Part shown: positions 1 to 6,936 of the stretch, piece after piece | How positions within the stretch are numbered: the stretch's first letter is position 1 | Layout: every line of letters starts with the position of its first letter | Origin: Bifidobacterium bohemicum DSM 22767 | Lineage (GTDB): Bacteria > Actinomycetota > Actinomycetes > Actinomycetales > Bifidobacteriaceae | NCBI RefSeq assembly: GCF_000741525.1 | Contig: NZ_JGYP01000002.1 | Coordinates: 744,001-808,000, forward strand | DNA: 64,000 nt | Reading direction: 5' to 3' | Position numbers and translations under genes: made by a program | The notes under the pieces: model-generated | The model's input: the letters and a program-made list of their open reading frames with translations, nothing else | Database searches by the model: none | What the model was told of the DNA's origin: nothing

Positions 1-207
1 GCGAACCTCCGACACACTCCCACGACACGAACCATTCGCCGAACCCACGGCCGAACGCCACCACCACCCGACACCCGCCGCCACGGCCACCAACACCAGC
101 ACCACCACACCGACAACCCAGACACGACGCCCACGCCACCAACGCCGAGGCAGCACACCGGGCTCGGGAGTCGCATCCGGAGCATCTATCTCACTTCGCC
201 TATTCAC
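1..207 (-). CDS. N-terminus of a membrane-anchored/secreted protein (partial; DacB-like by position)
   Basis: Reading leftward from a GTG at 205-207, the frame is open for 69 codons to the window edge, behind a good Shine-Dalgarno (AAAGGAG, ~211-218). The product has a short polar N-terminus, an Arg/Trp-rich patch (residues 21-30) and a hydrophobic Val/Ala/Leu helix (about 29-47) ending in three Trp, so it is a signal anchor or uncleaved signal peptide. The gene is divergent from ppa. In mycobacteria the gene divergent from ppa is dacB (D-Ala-D-Ala carboxypeptidase/endopeptidase), so a PBP4-type protein is my positional guess. No catalytic motif is inside the window, and a solute-binding or VWA-type protein is equally compatible with what is seen. 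Confidence 0.6.
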   Translation of the reverse strand, partial: MNRRSEIDAPDATPEPGVLPRRWWRGRRVWVVGVVVLVLVAVAAGVGWWWRSAVGSANGSCRGSVSEVR

Positions 208-477
208 ACCACTCCTTTCCTTGTGGTCAGATACACATACAAGTCTATCAAAGGCAATACAAAATAACGCTTTATCGTCAGTCCCCTTCAATACCTCCGA
301 CCTGGTCATGCATCATGTACACATCCCCTTCTTCATCACCCCTGCTCGATTTGATGAACTCCGCTCGATACGTCGACATTGCTTGTTCCGGCAGCTATCT
401 TTGATATTCACAGATTGACTCGTACAAGTAAAGTCGAACAGGGGTATGTGACCTAAATCGAAAGGCTTCCGGCGTGT

Positions 478-589
478 TGTGGATAACTCAATATGCGACT
501 ATCCACATTCCGCCAATTCGAGCATTTCAACTGCATATCTATCCACCTAATTACTCTCAAAGAAGGCATTCACCATTCCGCTATCCACA
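478..589. promoter_or_regulatory. Cluster of four DnaA-box-like 9-mers
   Basis: The AT-richer intergenic region before ppa holds a perfect box in reverse orientation (TGTGGATAA, 478-486). Three forward boxes follow, each close to TTATCCACA: CTATCCACA at 499-507, CTATCCACC at 539-547 and CTATCCACA at 581-589. Start-to-start spacings are 21, 40 and 42 bp, close to whole helical turns. dnaA, dnaN, rpmH and parAB are not in the window, so this is unlikely to be oriC. It may be a DnaA-titrating or DnaA-regulated site. Apart from these boxes and the ppa promoter I see no gene between 208 and 694. Confidence 0.5.
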
Positions 590-694
590 TTTTCAAAATC
601 AAATTCCCCTCAACATCTCCGATATTTCTTTTTCGACCCTGACCTGCGATAAGCTGGTAGGGAACATATCTGACAACCATTTCAAGGAGCAACC

Positions 695-1183
695 ATGGCA
701 GAGACATTCAACGTCGTCGTCGAGATTCCGCGCGGGTCAAAGAACAAGTACGAGGTGGATCAGGAGACGGGTCGCATCATGCTCGACCGCACCCTGTTCA
801 CCGCGATGGGATACCCGGACGACTACGGCTACATCGAGGGAACACTGGGCGAAGACGGCGATCCGCTCGATGCTCTCGTGATGATTCCGAATTCGGTATT
901 CCCCGGCTGCGTCATCGAGTGCCGCGCCGTGGGGCTGTACCACATGGAAGACGAAGAGGGCGGCGACGACAAGGTACTGTGCGTGCCTGCCGACGTACGC
1001 TTTGACGATATCAAGGACGTGAACGACGTCAACGAATATCACAAAGCCGAAATCAAGCACTTCTTCGAGCAGTACAAGGCTCTGGAGCCTGGCAAGGAAG
1101 TCATGCCCGGCGATTATTGGACCGGTGTCGAAGAGGCGGAGAAGCAGATCAAGGCCTCCCGCGAGCGCCTCGCACAAAAGTGA
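695..1183 (+). CDS. ppa: Inorganic pyrophosphatase (family I, soluble)
   Basis: This cytosolic Mg-dependent enzyme hydrolyses pyrophosphate to two phosphates and so pulls biosynthetic reactions forward. It is 162 residues, typical for the single-domain bacterial family I enzyme. The signature region GEDGDPLDALV (about residues 52-62) carries the metal-binding Asp residues, and the substrate-side Lys/Glu/Tyr residues are present (KNKYEVD near the start; the GYIEGT strand). The start is set by AAGGAG six bases before ATG. The gene is divergent from the partial gene at 1-207, and four DnaA-box-like sites lie in its upstream region. It is monocistronic as far as can be seen; a longer overlapping frame from 474 is a shadow. 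Confidence 0.97.
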   Translation: MAETFNVVVEIPRGSKNKYEVDQETGRIMLDRTLFTAMGYPDDYGYIEGTLGEDGDPLDALVMIPNSVFPGCVIECRAVGLYHMEDEEGGDDKVLCVPADVRFDDIKDVNDVNEYHKAEIKHFFEQYKALEPGKEVMPGDYWTGVEEAEKQIKASRERLAQK

Positions 1184-1366
1184 CGCCTAGCGTCCAATAT
1201 GATGTACAATAGACGGAACCCCGACCGGCAATACCCGATCGAGGTTCTGTTGATTACCATTTCGTTGGCTACCGTTCCTGCCCAGCCAAGCCTTTTGCTA
1301 AGAATCATAAAATTCGGAATATGAGTTAGGCTGATACACACACCCGGATCAAGCGAAAGCGATATC

Positions 1367-1924
1367 ATGAACGTTGAAATACTGCTCATTGCGATTTCCT
1401 TATCGATGGACGCTTTTGCTGTCTCCATTTCCAAAGGCCTGGCCGTGCGCCACGTACGCGCGCTTGACGTGGTGATGTCAGCACTATGGATGGGCGGATT
1501 TCAGGCGCTTTTCCCGCTGATCGGCTACTTTTTCGCGTCTTTGTTCGGTCAATATTTCAACGCTTTCGGCCACTGGATTGTTTTCGCGCTTCTCGCAATA
1601 ATCGGCGGGAACATGATTCGTGAGGCTTTTGGCGACAACGAAAACGATGACGCCGGCAGTTTCGACTGGCGGCATATGGCTCCATTGGCGGTGGCATGCA
1701 GCATTGACGCCTTCGCAATAGGCGTCAGCTTCCAATTCATGACCGTGAATATCTGGATGGCAGTTGCAGCCATAGGCGTAGTCTGCGCGGCATTCACCAT
1801 AGCAGGCCTTTATCTTGGGCATCTTATCGGCAAACGCTTCCAGAAGCCCGCTGAAATCCTAGGCGGCATCATCCTTATTTTGCTCGGCGTCAAAGCCGTC
1901 CTCAATCATTACAGAATCCTATAG
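1367..1924 (+). CDS. mntP: MntP-family manganese efflux pump
   Basis: This 185-residue inner-membrane protein has the MntP (formerly YebN/DUF204) layout: six hydrophobic segments in two repeats. Each repeat opens with the family's acidic motif: SMDAFAVSISKG near residues 12-23 and a second SIDAFAIGVSF near residues 112-122. The conserved Asp residues in these motifs are needed for Mn(II) export in the family. The ATG at 1367 follows 'gaaagcgatatc', a weak ribosome site. I looked for a yybP-ykoY manganese riboswitch in 1184-1366 and saw no convincing match. Downstream, 1925-2171 separates it from a convergent membrane protein gene. Confidence 0.94.
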   Translation: MNVEILLIAISLSMDAFAVSISKGLAVRHVRALDVVMSALWMGGFQALFPLIGYFFASLFGQYFNAFGHWIVFALLAIIGGNMIREAFGDNENDDAGSFDWRHMAPLAVACSIDAFAIGVSFQFMTVNIWMAVAAIGVVCAAFTIAGLYLGHLIGKRFQKPAEILGGIILILLGVKAVLNHYRIL

Positions 1925-2171
1925 AAGCAGCATGAAAGCGCCTGAGAACTAGATATCTTTTGAGACCGCGTATCATATCAACTATCAACGGCAGATACCG
2001 ACAATGGATACCATCCAACTGAACGGTCTGCCGCCTGATGGATCAGCGGCTCGAACGGCCTGACACGTAAACAGCCAAGCGATCAGATAATTGAACGATT
2101 AGACAATCGGACTCTCAAACGGCCGGACAGCCGAAGACCGGATAGACACGGCACGTTGAATCGGTCAGAGA

Positions 2172-3047
2172 TCATCCGACAAGCAGCACCAAGGCCGCCA
2201 CCGCCAAATAAATAACGAAACCGGAGAGCATCGGCACTGTAAGCCCCACGCCAATCCAGCCGCCACGACGGCGCCAAACGGTACCCTCATGCCCGTCGTT
2301 GGCAACCACATCACTGGCGTTCAGATCCCGCCACCAACGCGTCATGGCGACCAACAAACCGGCCATCATCAGCAATGCAAGCACCACGACCGCGATAGTA
2401 ACCCATTCGCCGAACCGTGCAAGCGGACCTGTAGCGGCACCATGGAGATGTCCACCGAAGTAGCGCACCAACACCAAGGCGAAAAGCCAACCGGAAGCGC
2501 CGACCATCGTTACGGCGACCAAAAGCCCGTGCGCGAGCGAACGCACCATATTCGTGCGTTTCCTACGCAACATCTGACGTCCGAACCCCAGAATGACGAA
2601 TGCCACGAATACAACCATGACACTCATGGCCCATCGAGTGCAGATTTCCAACAACACGGAAGAGGGAACCTGACCGAAATCCCCGGAGTGGCTCAGCACC
2701 GCGATACGCCGGCCTGACGCATCCGTCTGCGGGAGCTGCCCAAGCATCAGAAATTGCATGTCACCGACCAATACCGCCGCGCCGATCACCCCGATCACCC
2801 GCTCGAACGCCATGCCCGGAACAGGCCAATAGCCGGCCGCGAAAATCACCATGAAATCAGCTGCGAGCGCCAGAAGGGTCAACCCCACGCGCCCGTCGAA
2901 CAGCAGCGATACGCCGAGCAGTATCAGCAGCAACACATACAACGAAACCGCAAGTACCACAGGCTTTTTTGAGATACCGCCATGATTGCGTCCGACGCCT
3001 TTTTCCTCGACATCGCCAACAGACCGTTGGGTCGCCTTCGCGTTCAT
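2172..3047 (-). CDS. Hypothetical multi-pass membrane protein
   Basis: I do not recognise the family. The frame can start at a TTG at 3080, but ATG at 3047 (MNAKATQRS...) is preferred because it follows 'gaggatggag', leaving 291 residues. A charged N-terminus of about 27 residues precedes some six hydrophobic segments: a hairpin near residues 32-75, one near 85-105, one near 133-155, one near 170-195, one near 210-235 and one at the extreme C-terminus. A basic cluster (RQMLRRKRT) separates two of them. No catalytic or transport motif is visible. It is convergent with mntP and divergent from glnR; 1925-2171 contains no recognisable gene. Confidence 0.75.
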   Translation of the reverse strand: MNAKATQRSVGDVEEKGVGRNHGGISKKPVVLAVSLYVLLLILLGVSLLFDGRVGLTLLALAADFMVIFAAGYWPVPGMAFERVIGVIGAAVLVGDMQFLMLGQLPQTDASGRRIAVLSHSGDFGQVPSSVLLEICTRWAMSVMVVFVAFVILGFGRQMLRRKRTNMVRSLAHGLLVAVTMVGASGWLFALVLVRYFGGHLHGAATGPLARFGEWVTIAVVVLALLMMAGLLVAMTRWWRDLNASDVVANDGHEGTVWRRRGGWIGVGLTVPMLSGFVIYLAVAALVLLVG

Positions 3048-3283
3048 CGTATCCGCACTCCATCCTCGAATCGCCCACAAGCCAACTCATAGGCCGCCCG
3101 ATCCGCTCCCGCTTCCTTTAGCGACAATCAAGCGCCATAACCACAATGTAGGGCATCGGAAGCGAAGGTACTTTATATCGTCTATGCTAGCCGTAAGTGT
3201 CCACAACCTGCGGATGCGACAGTTCAAGTCGTTGTTCAACCTAAGCCCGTCCACGGACTTGACGACTTCGGCATGGAGGTGAC

Positions 3284-4063
3284 ATGATCGATCTGACTTT
3301 GATGACCAACTGCGCGGAACCCGCTCAAGTGCTGCCGTCCCTGACTTTGCTTTCACACCGAGTGCGCGTTCTGCCGATGGATGCCGGCAGCCTGGCGAAA
3401 CTGCCCGACGACACCATTGTGCTACTCGATGCGTGCGACGACCTTGCCGACGCCAAGCGTCTATGCAGTCTGATTCATGCCGCCGGGCTCACCGTGTCGA
3501 TTGTCCTCATCATTACCGAAGGCGGCTTCACCGCCGTGAACGGACAGTGGGGCATCAGCGACGTGATGCTTGCCTCGGCATCACCGGCGGAGGTCGAAGG
3601 ACGGCTGCGGCTGGCCAGCGAACGCCGCACGGCGGGCGCACCGACGGTTGCACCGACCGGCATGCAAAAGGATGCGCCCACCGATTCGGAAGGCATCATA
3701 CGGTCTGGCGAGCTCGTCGTGGATACGCGTAGCTATATCGCCAGCATCAAAGGACAGCCGATCAACCTCGCCTACAAGGAGTTCGAGCTGTTGAAATATC
3801 TCGCTCAGCACCCAAACCGTGTGTTCACCCGGGTTCAGCTCCTGCAGGAGGTATGGGGTTACGACTACTACGGCGGCACCCGCACAGTCGACGTGCACAT
3901 CCGGCGCTTGAGGGCCAAACTCGGCGGGGAATACGAACATATGATCGGCACGGTGCGCAATGTCGGCTACCGCTTCGACCCGTCCGACGACGGCGCGGGC
4001 AACGCAGCACCAGACGACGAAACGGATGGCGAACATAACGGACCGGTTTCCCGACATCCGTAA
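3284..4063 (+). CDS. glnR: GlnR-type OmpR-family transcriptional regulator
   Basis: Residues 1-112 match the atypical receiver domain of actinobacterial GlnR: EPAQVLPSLTLLSHRVRVLP, then the TEGGFTAVNGQWGISDVML segment. Residues about 145-232 form a winged-helix OmpR/PhoB DNA-binding domain (AYKEFELLKYLAQHPNRVFT; the HIRRLRAKL recognition helix). In Streptomyces and mycobacteria GlnR is an orphan regulator of nitrogen assimilation genes (glnA, amtB) that acts as a phosphorylation-independent dimer; Asp49 here is the equivalent receiver position. No partner kinase is encoded next to it, consistent with an orphan. The start is supported by GGAGGTGAC directly before ATG. An acidic tail of about 25 residues follows the wing. 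Confidence 0.9.
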   Translation: MIDLTLMTNCAEPAQVLPSLTLLSHRVRVLPMDAGSLAKLPDDTIVLLDACDDLADAKRLCSLIHAAGLTVSIVLIITEGGFTAVNGQWGISDVMLASASPAEVEGRLRLASERRTAGAPTVAPTGMQKDAPTDSEGIIRSGELVVDTRSYIASIKGQPINLAYKEFELLKYLAQHPNRVFTRVQLLQEVWGYDYYGGTRTVDVHIRRLRAKLGGEYEHMIGTVRNVGYRFDPSDDGAGNAAPDDETDGEHNGPVSRHP

Positions 4064-4351
4064 ATCACCTCGATTGCCATGACCGTCGCACCTTCTGACA
4101 GCGAAGGCCGGATGAAGATGCGTTGGCCTCCCAGGAATATTCGCTTAACCCAGTTTCTGCAGAAAAAAACACATTCCGGGAAAACACATCTGGGACCTGC
4201 AACAGACAATCCCGGTGAGTTCCGAGCGAATAGCCCCCCCGATTACCTTAATCTATGGCCGACAGCCATCGACGTCATCGGCTCAGCATGTCGTTGCCGC
4301 CCACAACCTCTACCATGAGACTGTCGAAAAAGTGCCACAGGAAGACCGAAT

Positions 4352-5020
4352 ATGCCCGAAGAAAGCAAACGCAAACGGCTTGAGCGCATGCACGCCGAAT
4401 ATGAGGTGCTGCGAGAACTGATACCCAGCCCACAATGCGCATTACATTTTAAGACACCGTTCCAGCTTCTGGTGGCGACGGTTCTGAGCGCGCAGACAAC
4501 GGACGTGCGCGTCAACGGCGTGACCCCCGCACTTTTCGCGCGGTACGGCACGCCGGAACTGTTGAGCCGAGCCAATCCCGAGCAGGTGGAGGACATCATT
4601 CATCCGGTCGGCTTTTACCATACCAAGGCCGCGCACATCATTGAACTTTCAAGCCAGATTTCAACCGATTTCAATGGCGAGGTTCCGCAATCCATGGAGG
4701 AGCTCACCACGCTTTCGGGAGTTGGACGCAAGACAGCCAACGTCGTTCTTGGCAACGCGTTCGGCATCCCCGGCTTCCCCGTCGACACGCATGTGATGAG
4801 ACTTACCGGCCGGCTTCGCTGGCGCACGGACTGGCGATCGACGCACCCCGACCCTGTCAAAATCGAAAAGGAAATCACCGCGTGTTTCGCACCCGAGGAG
4901 TGGACGAACCTTTCCCATCGGCTGATTCTGTTCGGCCGTTCCACCTGCCACGCACGCAAGCCCGATTGCGCGGACTGCCCCTTGAACGACACCTGCCCGT
5001 CAGCCGGAATGTGGGCCTAG
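4352..5020 (+). CDS. nth: Endonuclease III (DNA glycosylase/AP lyase)
   Basis: This base-excision repair enzyme removes oxidised pyrimidines and nicks AP sites. The helix-hairpin-helix LSGVGRKTANVVLG contains the catalytic Lys (K127), and VDTHV holds the catalytic Asp (D145). The C-terminal [4Fe-4S] loop is intact with spacing C-X6-C-X2-C-X5-C (CHARKPDCADCPLNDTC). It is 222 residues, normal for the family. ATG follows an 'aggaag' site. The 4064-4351 gap after glnR holds no convincing gene, only a 7-C run. The next gene (5090) appears to have its own promoter, so co-transcription with nth is doubtful. Confidence 0.96.
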   Translation: MPEESKRKRLERMHAEYEVLRELIPSPQCALHFKTPFQLLVATVLSAQTTDVRVNGVTPALFARYGTPELLSRANPEQVEDIIHPVGFYHTKAAHIIELSSQISTDFNGEVPQSMEELTTLSGVGRKTANVVLGNAFGIPGFPVDTHVMRLTGRLRWRTDWRSTHPDPVKIEKEITACFAPEEWTNLSHRLILFGRSTCHARKPDCADCPLNDTCPSAGMWA

Positions 5021-5077
5021 GAACACCGATCGGCACCCAAAAGTCATCATTTTCAGCGACTTTTCAGACACGCGTTG

Positions 5078-5083
5078 TAGAAT
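5078..5083 (+). promoter_or_regulatory. -10 element (TAGAAT) of a probable leaderless transcript
   Basis: TAGAAT ends 6 nt before the ATG at 5090 and no Shine-Dalgarno is present, so transcription would start at or next to the start codon. No good -35 is seen at 17-18 bp. Confidence 0.45.
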
Positions 5084-5089
5084 CCAGCT

Positions 5090-6619
5090 ATGTCAGAGCG
5101 CGCACATCATTCGAATGGGCCAGTTAAAGGCTTGGTCTTCGTCGGCGTGGCCGCAATGCTCTTTGCCGCAATCGGATTCGGCTGGTCGCAACATGATCGT
5201 CGGGCACCAAACGGCACCACCTTCGACGCGATTTCGGAAGTGACCATCGGACTGGACGCCAAGGCCCCGCAATCGCTGGACATACGCACCACACCCGGCA
5301 CCGGACTCGACCAGGCGTTGATCGGCAACGTCTATGAAACATTGGTCAGCCGGGACCAGAACAACAAACCGGTCGGCGGAGTGGCGAAAAGCTGGGAGAC
5401 GTCGAAGGATGCACTGTCTTACACGTTCAACCTGAACAGCGACATGCGCTTCTCGAACGGTAACGCCATGGATTCCTCCGACGTAATATTTTCACTTGAA
5501 TCGGTCATCAAGAACAAATACATCGGCTACGAGGGACTATCGAAAGTCAAGACGATCGCGAATCCCAACCCGAACACGGTAGTCATCACCCTCAACTCAC
5601 CCGACCCGCAACTGCCAAGCACCCTTTCGACACGGGCCGGCATCATCTACGATTCAGCAAGCAACATAGACTACTCAACGGAGGCCTTGGGCAGCGGGCC
5701 GTTCACCGTAAGATCGTTCGATCCCGGCAACAGCATCAAATTCACCCGCAACACCCTGTGCTGGAACCAGCAGTCCGCCTCCTCACAAGTGATATTACGA
5801 TACGTCGATTCGGCGGCAAAGCTGAACAAGGAACTCAAAGCCGGCGAGATCCAGATGGCCGTGCTCAAACCAAGCGACTCCCCCGAACCGTTCAAAGGCA
5901 AGAAGGACTACCGGATCACCTCAGGACAGAGCACTTCGAAACTGATACTCGCGCTCAACAACGCCGCCGACTCGATCTTCTCCGACCAGCTGGCTCGCAA
6001 ATCCCTGCGTTACTCGTTGGACACCGCCAGTCTGGCCAAGCAGGAACCCATTGCCGGCTCACAGCTTGGAGGCCCCATCGGTCCGCTCGAACCCGGCTAT
6101 GAAAATCTCAATGGCCTTTTCCCGCACAACCCGGAGGAAAGCAAAAAAGGACTGAACTACTTCAGTACCGGTTATTTGGGCACGATTACTTTCGTGGTGC
6201 CACAGGAGTACCGTGAAGTGGGTGAGGCCATCGTCAAACAGCTTGAGGCCACAAAGTTGAACATCTCCATGCAGGTGGTCGACGACAGCACCGCCGAGGC
6301 GCGCATGGCAAGCGGCGGTTACACGATGGCGCTGACCACGATGAGCGGCACCAATGACGACGCGGGCCAGTTCGCGCAGAACCTCTACAACTATCAGAAC
6401 GGCAACGCCCAAGACCAGTGGAAGGCCGTGCTGAACGCGACCAGCGAAAACGATTACGAAAACGCGCTGAAGACCTATGCAAGAACCGTCAGCGGCGACG
6501 CAGCGAGCGCATGGCTTTTCAACCTTTCCACCACCACCGCGACAAGGCCAGGCGTCAAAGGCGTCAAAAAGAACATGACCGACCAGCGTCTGCCCCTGCG
6601 CGACATCCGCAAAGACTGA
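5090..6619 (+). CDS. ABC transporter solute-binding protein, family 5 (peptide/nickel type)
   Basis: The 509-residue protein starts with a hydrophobic segment (about 13-31) and continues with the SBP family 5 fold typical of DppA/OppA. Markers are the N-terminal ALIGNVYETLVSRD strand, the KPVGGVAKSWETS segment, FSNGNAMDSSDVIFSLE and GSGPFTVRSF. No lipobox Cys follows the hydrophobic segment, so the protein is probably membrane-anchored by an uncleaved signal, unlike most Gram-positive family members. No permease or ATPase gene is adjacent, making it an orphan binding protein; its ligand cannot be read from the sequence. It stops at 6617-6619, immediately before an 18-bp tandem duplication. 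Confidence 0.88.
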   Translation: MSERAHHSNGPVKGLVFVGVAAMLFAAIGFGWSQHDRRAPNGTTFDAISEVTIGLDAKAPQSLDIRTTPGTGLDQALIGNVYETLVSRDQNNKPVGGVAKSWETSKDALSYTFNLNSDMRFSNGNAMDSSDVIFSLESVIKNKYIGYEGLSKVKTIANPNPNTVVITLNSPDPQLPSTLSTRAGIIYDSASNIDYSTEALGSGPFTVRSFDPGNSIKFTRNTLCWNQQSASSQVILRYVDSAAKLNKELKAGEIQMAVLKPSDSPEPFKGKKDYRITSGQSTSKLILALNNAADSIFSDQLARKSLRYSLDTASLAKQEPIAGSQLGGPIGPLEPGYENLNGLFPHNPEESKKGLNYFSTGYLGTITFVVPQEYREVGEAIVKQLEATKLNISMQVVDDSTAEARMASGGYTMALTTMSGTNDDAGQFAQNLYNYQNGNAQDQWKAVLNATSENDYENALKTYARTVSGDAASAWLFNLSTTTATRPGVKGVKKNMTDQRLPLRDIRKD

Positions 6620-6655
6620 ATTTTCCAGCTTGCCAAGATTTTCCAGCTTGCCAAG
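6620..6655. repeat. Exact 18-bp tandem duplication
   Basis: ATTTTCCAGCTTGCCAAG is present twice head to tail (6620-6637 and 6638-6655), immediately after the stop codon of the solute-binding protein. The rest of the gap to valS (6656-6936) contains no recognisable gene; it holds short G/C-rich inverted repeats. Confidence 0.85.
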
Positions 6656-6922
6656 ACGACCGGACGCACTTCGGCCATTTCGGATTCAATCAACCTCGTC
6701 TCTATCCTTATCCTCGACGAGCTCGACCGAGCTTTCGTCGGCCGTGCTCTAATTGCGGCTGTGCTCCGGCTGGACTCATGCGCCCCGGTTGGTTCAATGG
6801 ACCACTATCGGGCAATCCGTGCAGTACACCCGAGCCCGACGTCCTCCGGCCATACTCCGACTCGACCGGCAAGTGCTCACGAAATCTCCTCAGCCTAGGG
6901 TTTCTATGTCACCATTGCTTTC

Positions 6923-6928
6923 TAGACT
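6923..6928 (+). promoter_or_regulatory. -10 element (TAGACT) before valS
   Basis: TAGACT ends 8 nt before the ATG at 6937, with no Shine-Dalgarno in between, so a leaderless valS transcript is likely. No T-box antiterminator consensus was found upstream. Confidence 0.4.
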
Positions 6929-6936
6929 GGTCAGCT

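Noticed and set aside
221..418. 65-codon plus-strand ORF before ppa
   Set aside because: No ribosome site and no recognisable product; it lies in the AT-rich divergent promoter region.
478..589. Chromosomal replication origin
   Set aside because: dnaA, dnaN, recF, rpmH and parAB are all absent from the surroundings.
1184..1366. Possible yybP-ykoY manganese riboswitch before mntP
   Set aside because: The conserved GGGGAGUAG and ACGUCAACA-like segments of the class are not present.
6656..6936. T-box leader before valS
   Set aside because: No AGGGUGGNACCGCG-like antiterminator sequence and no terminator hairpin ahead of the gene.
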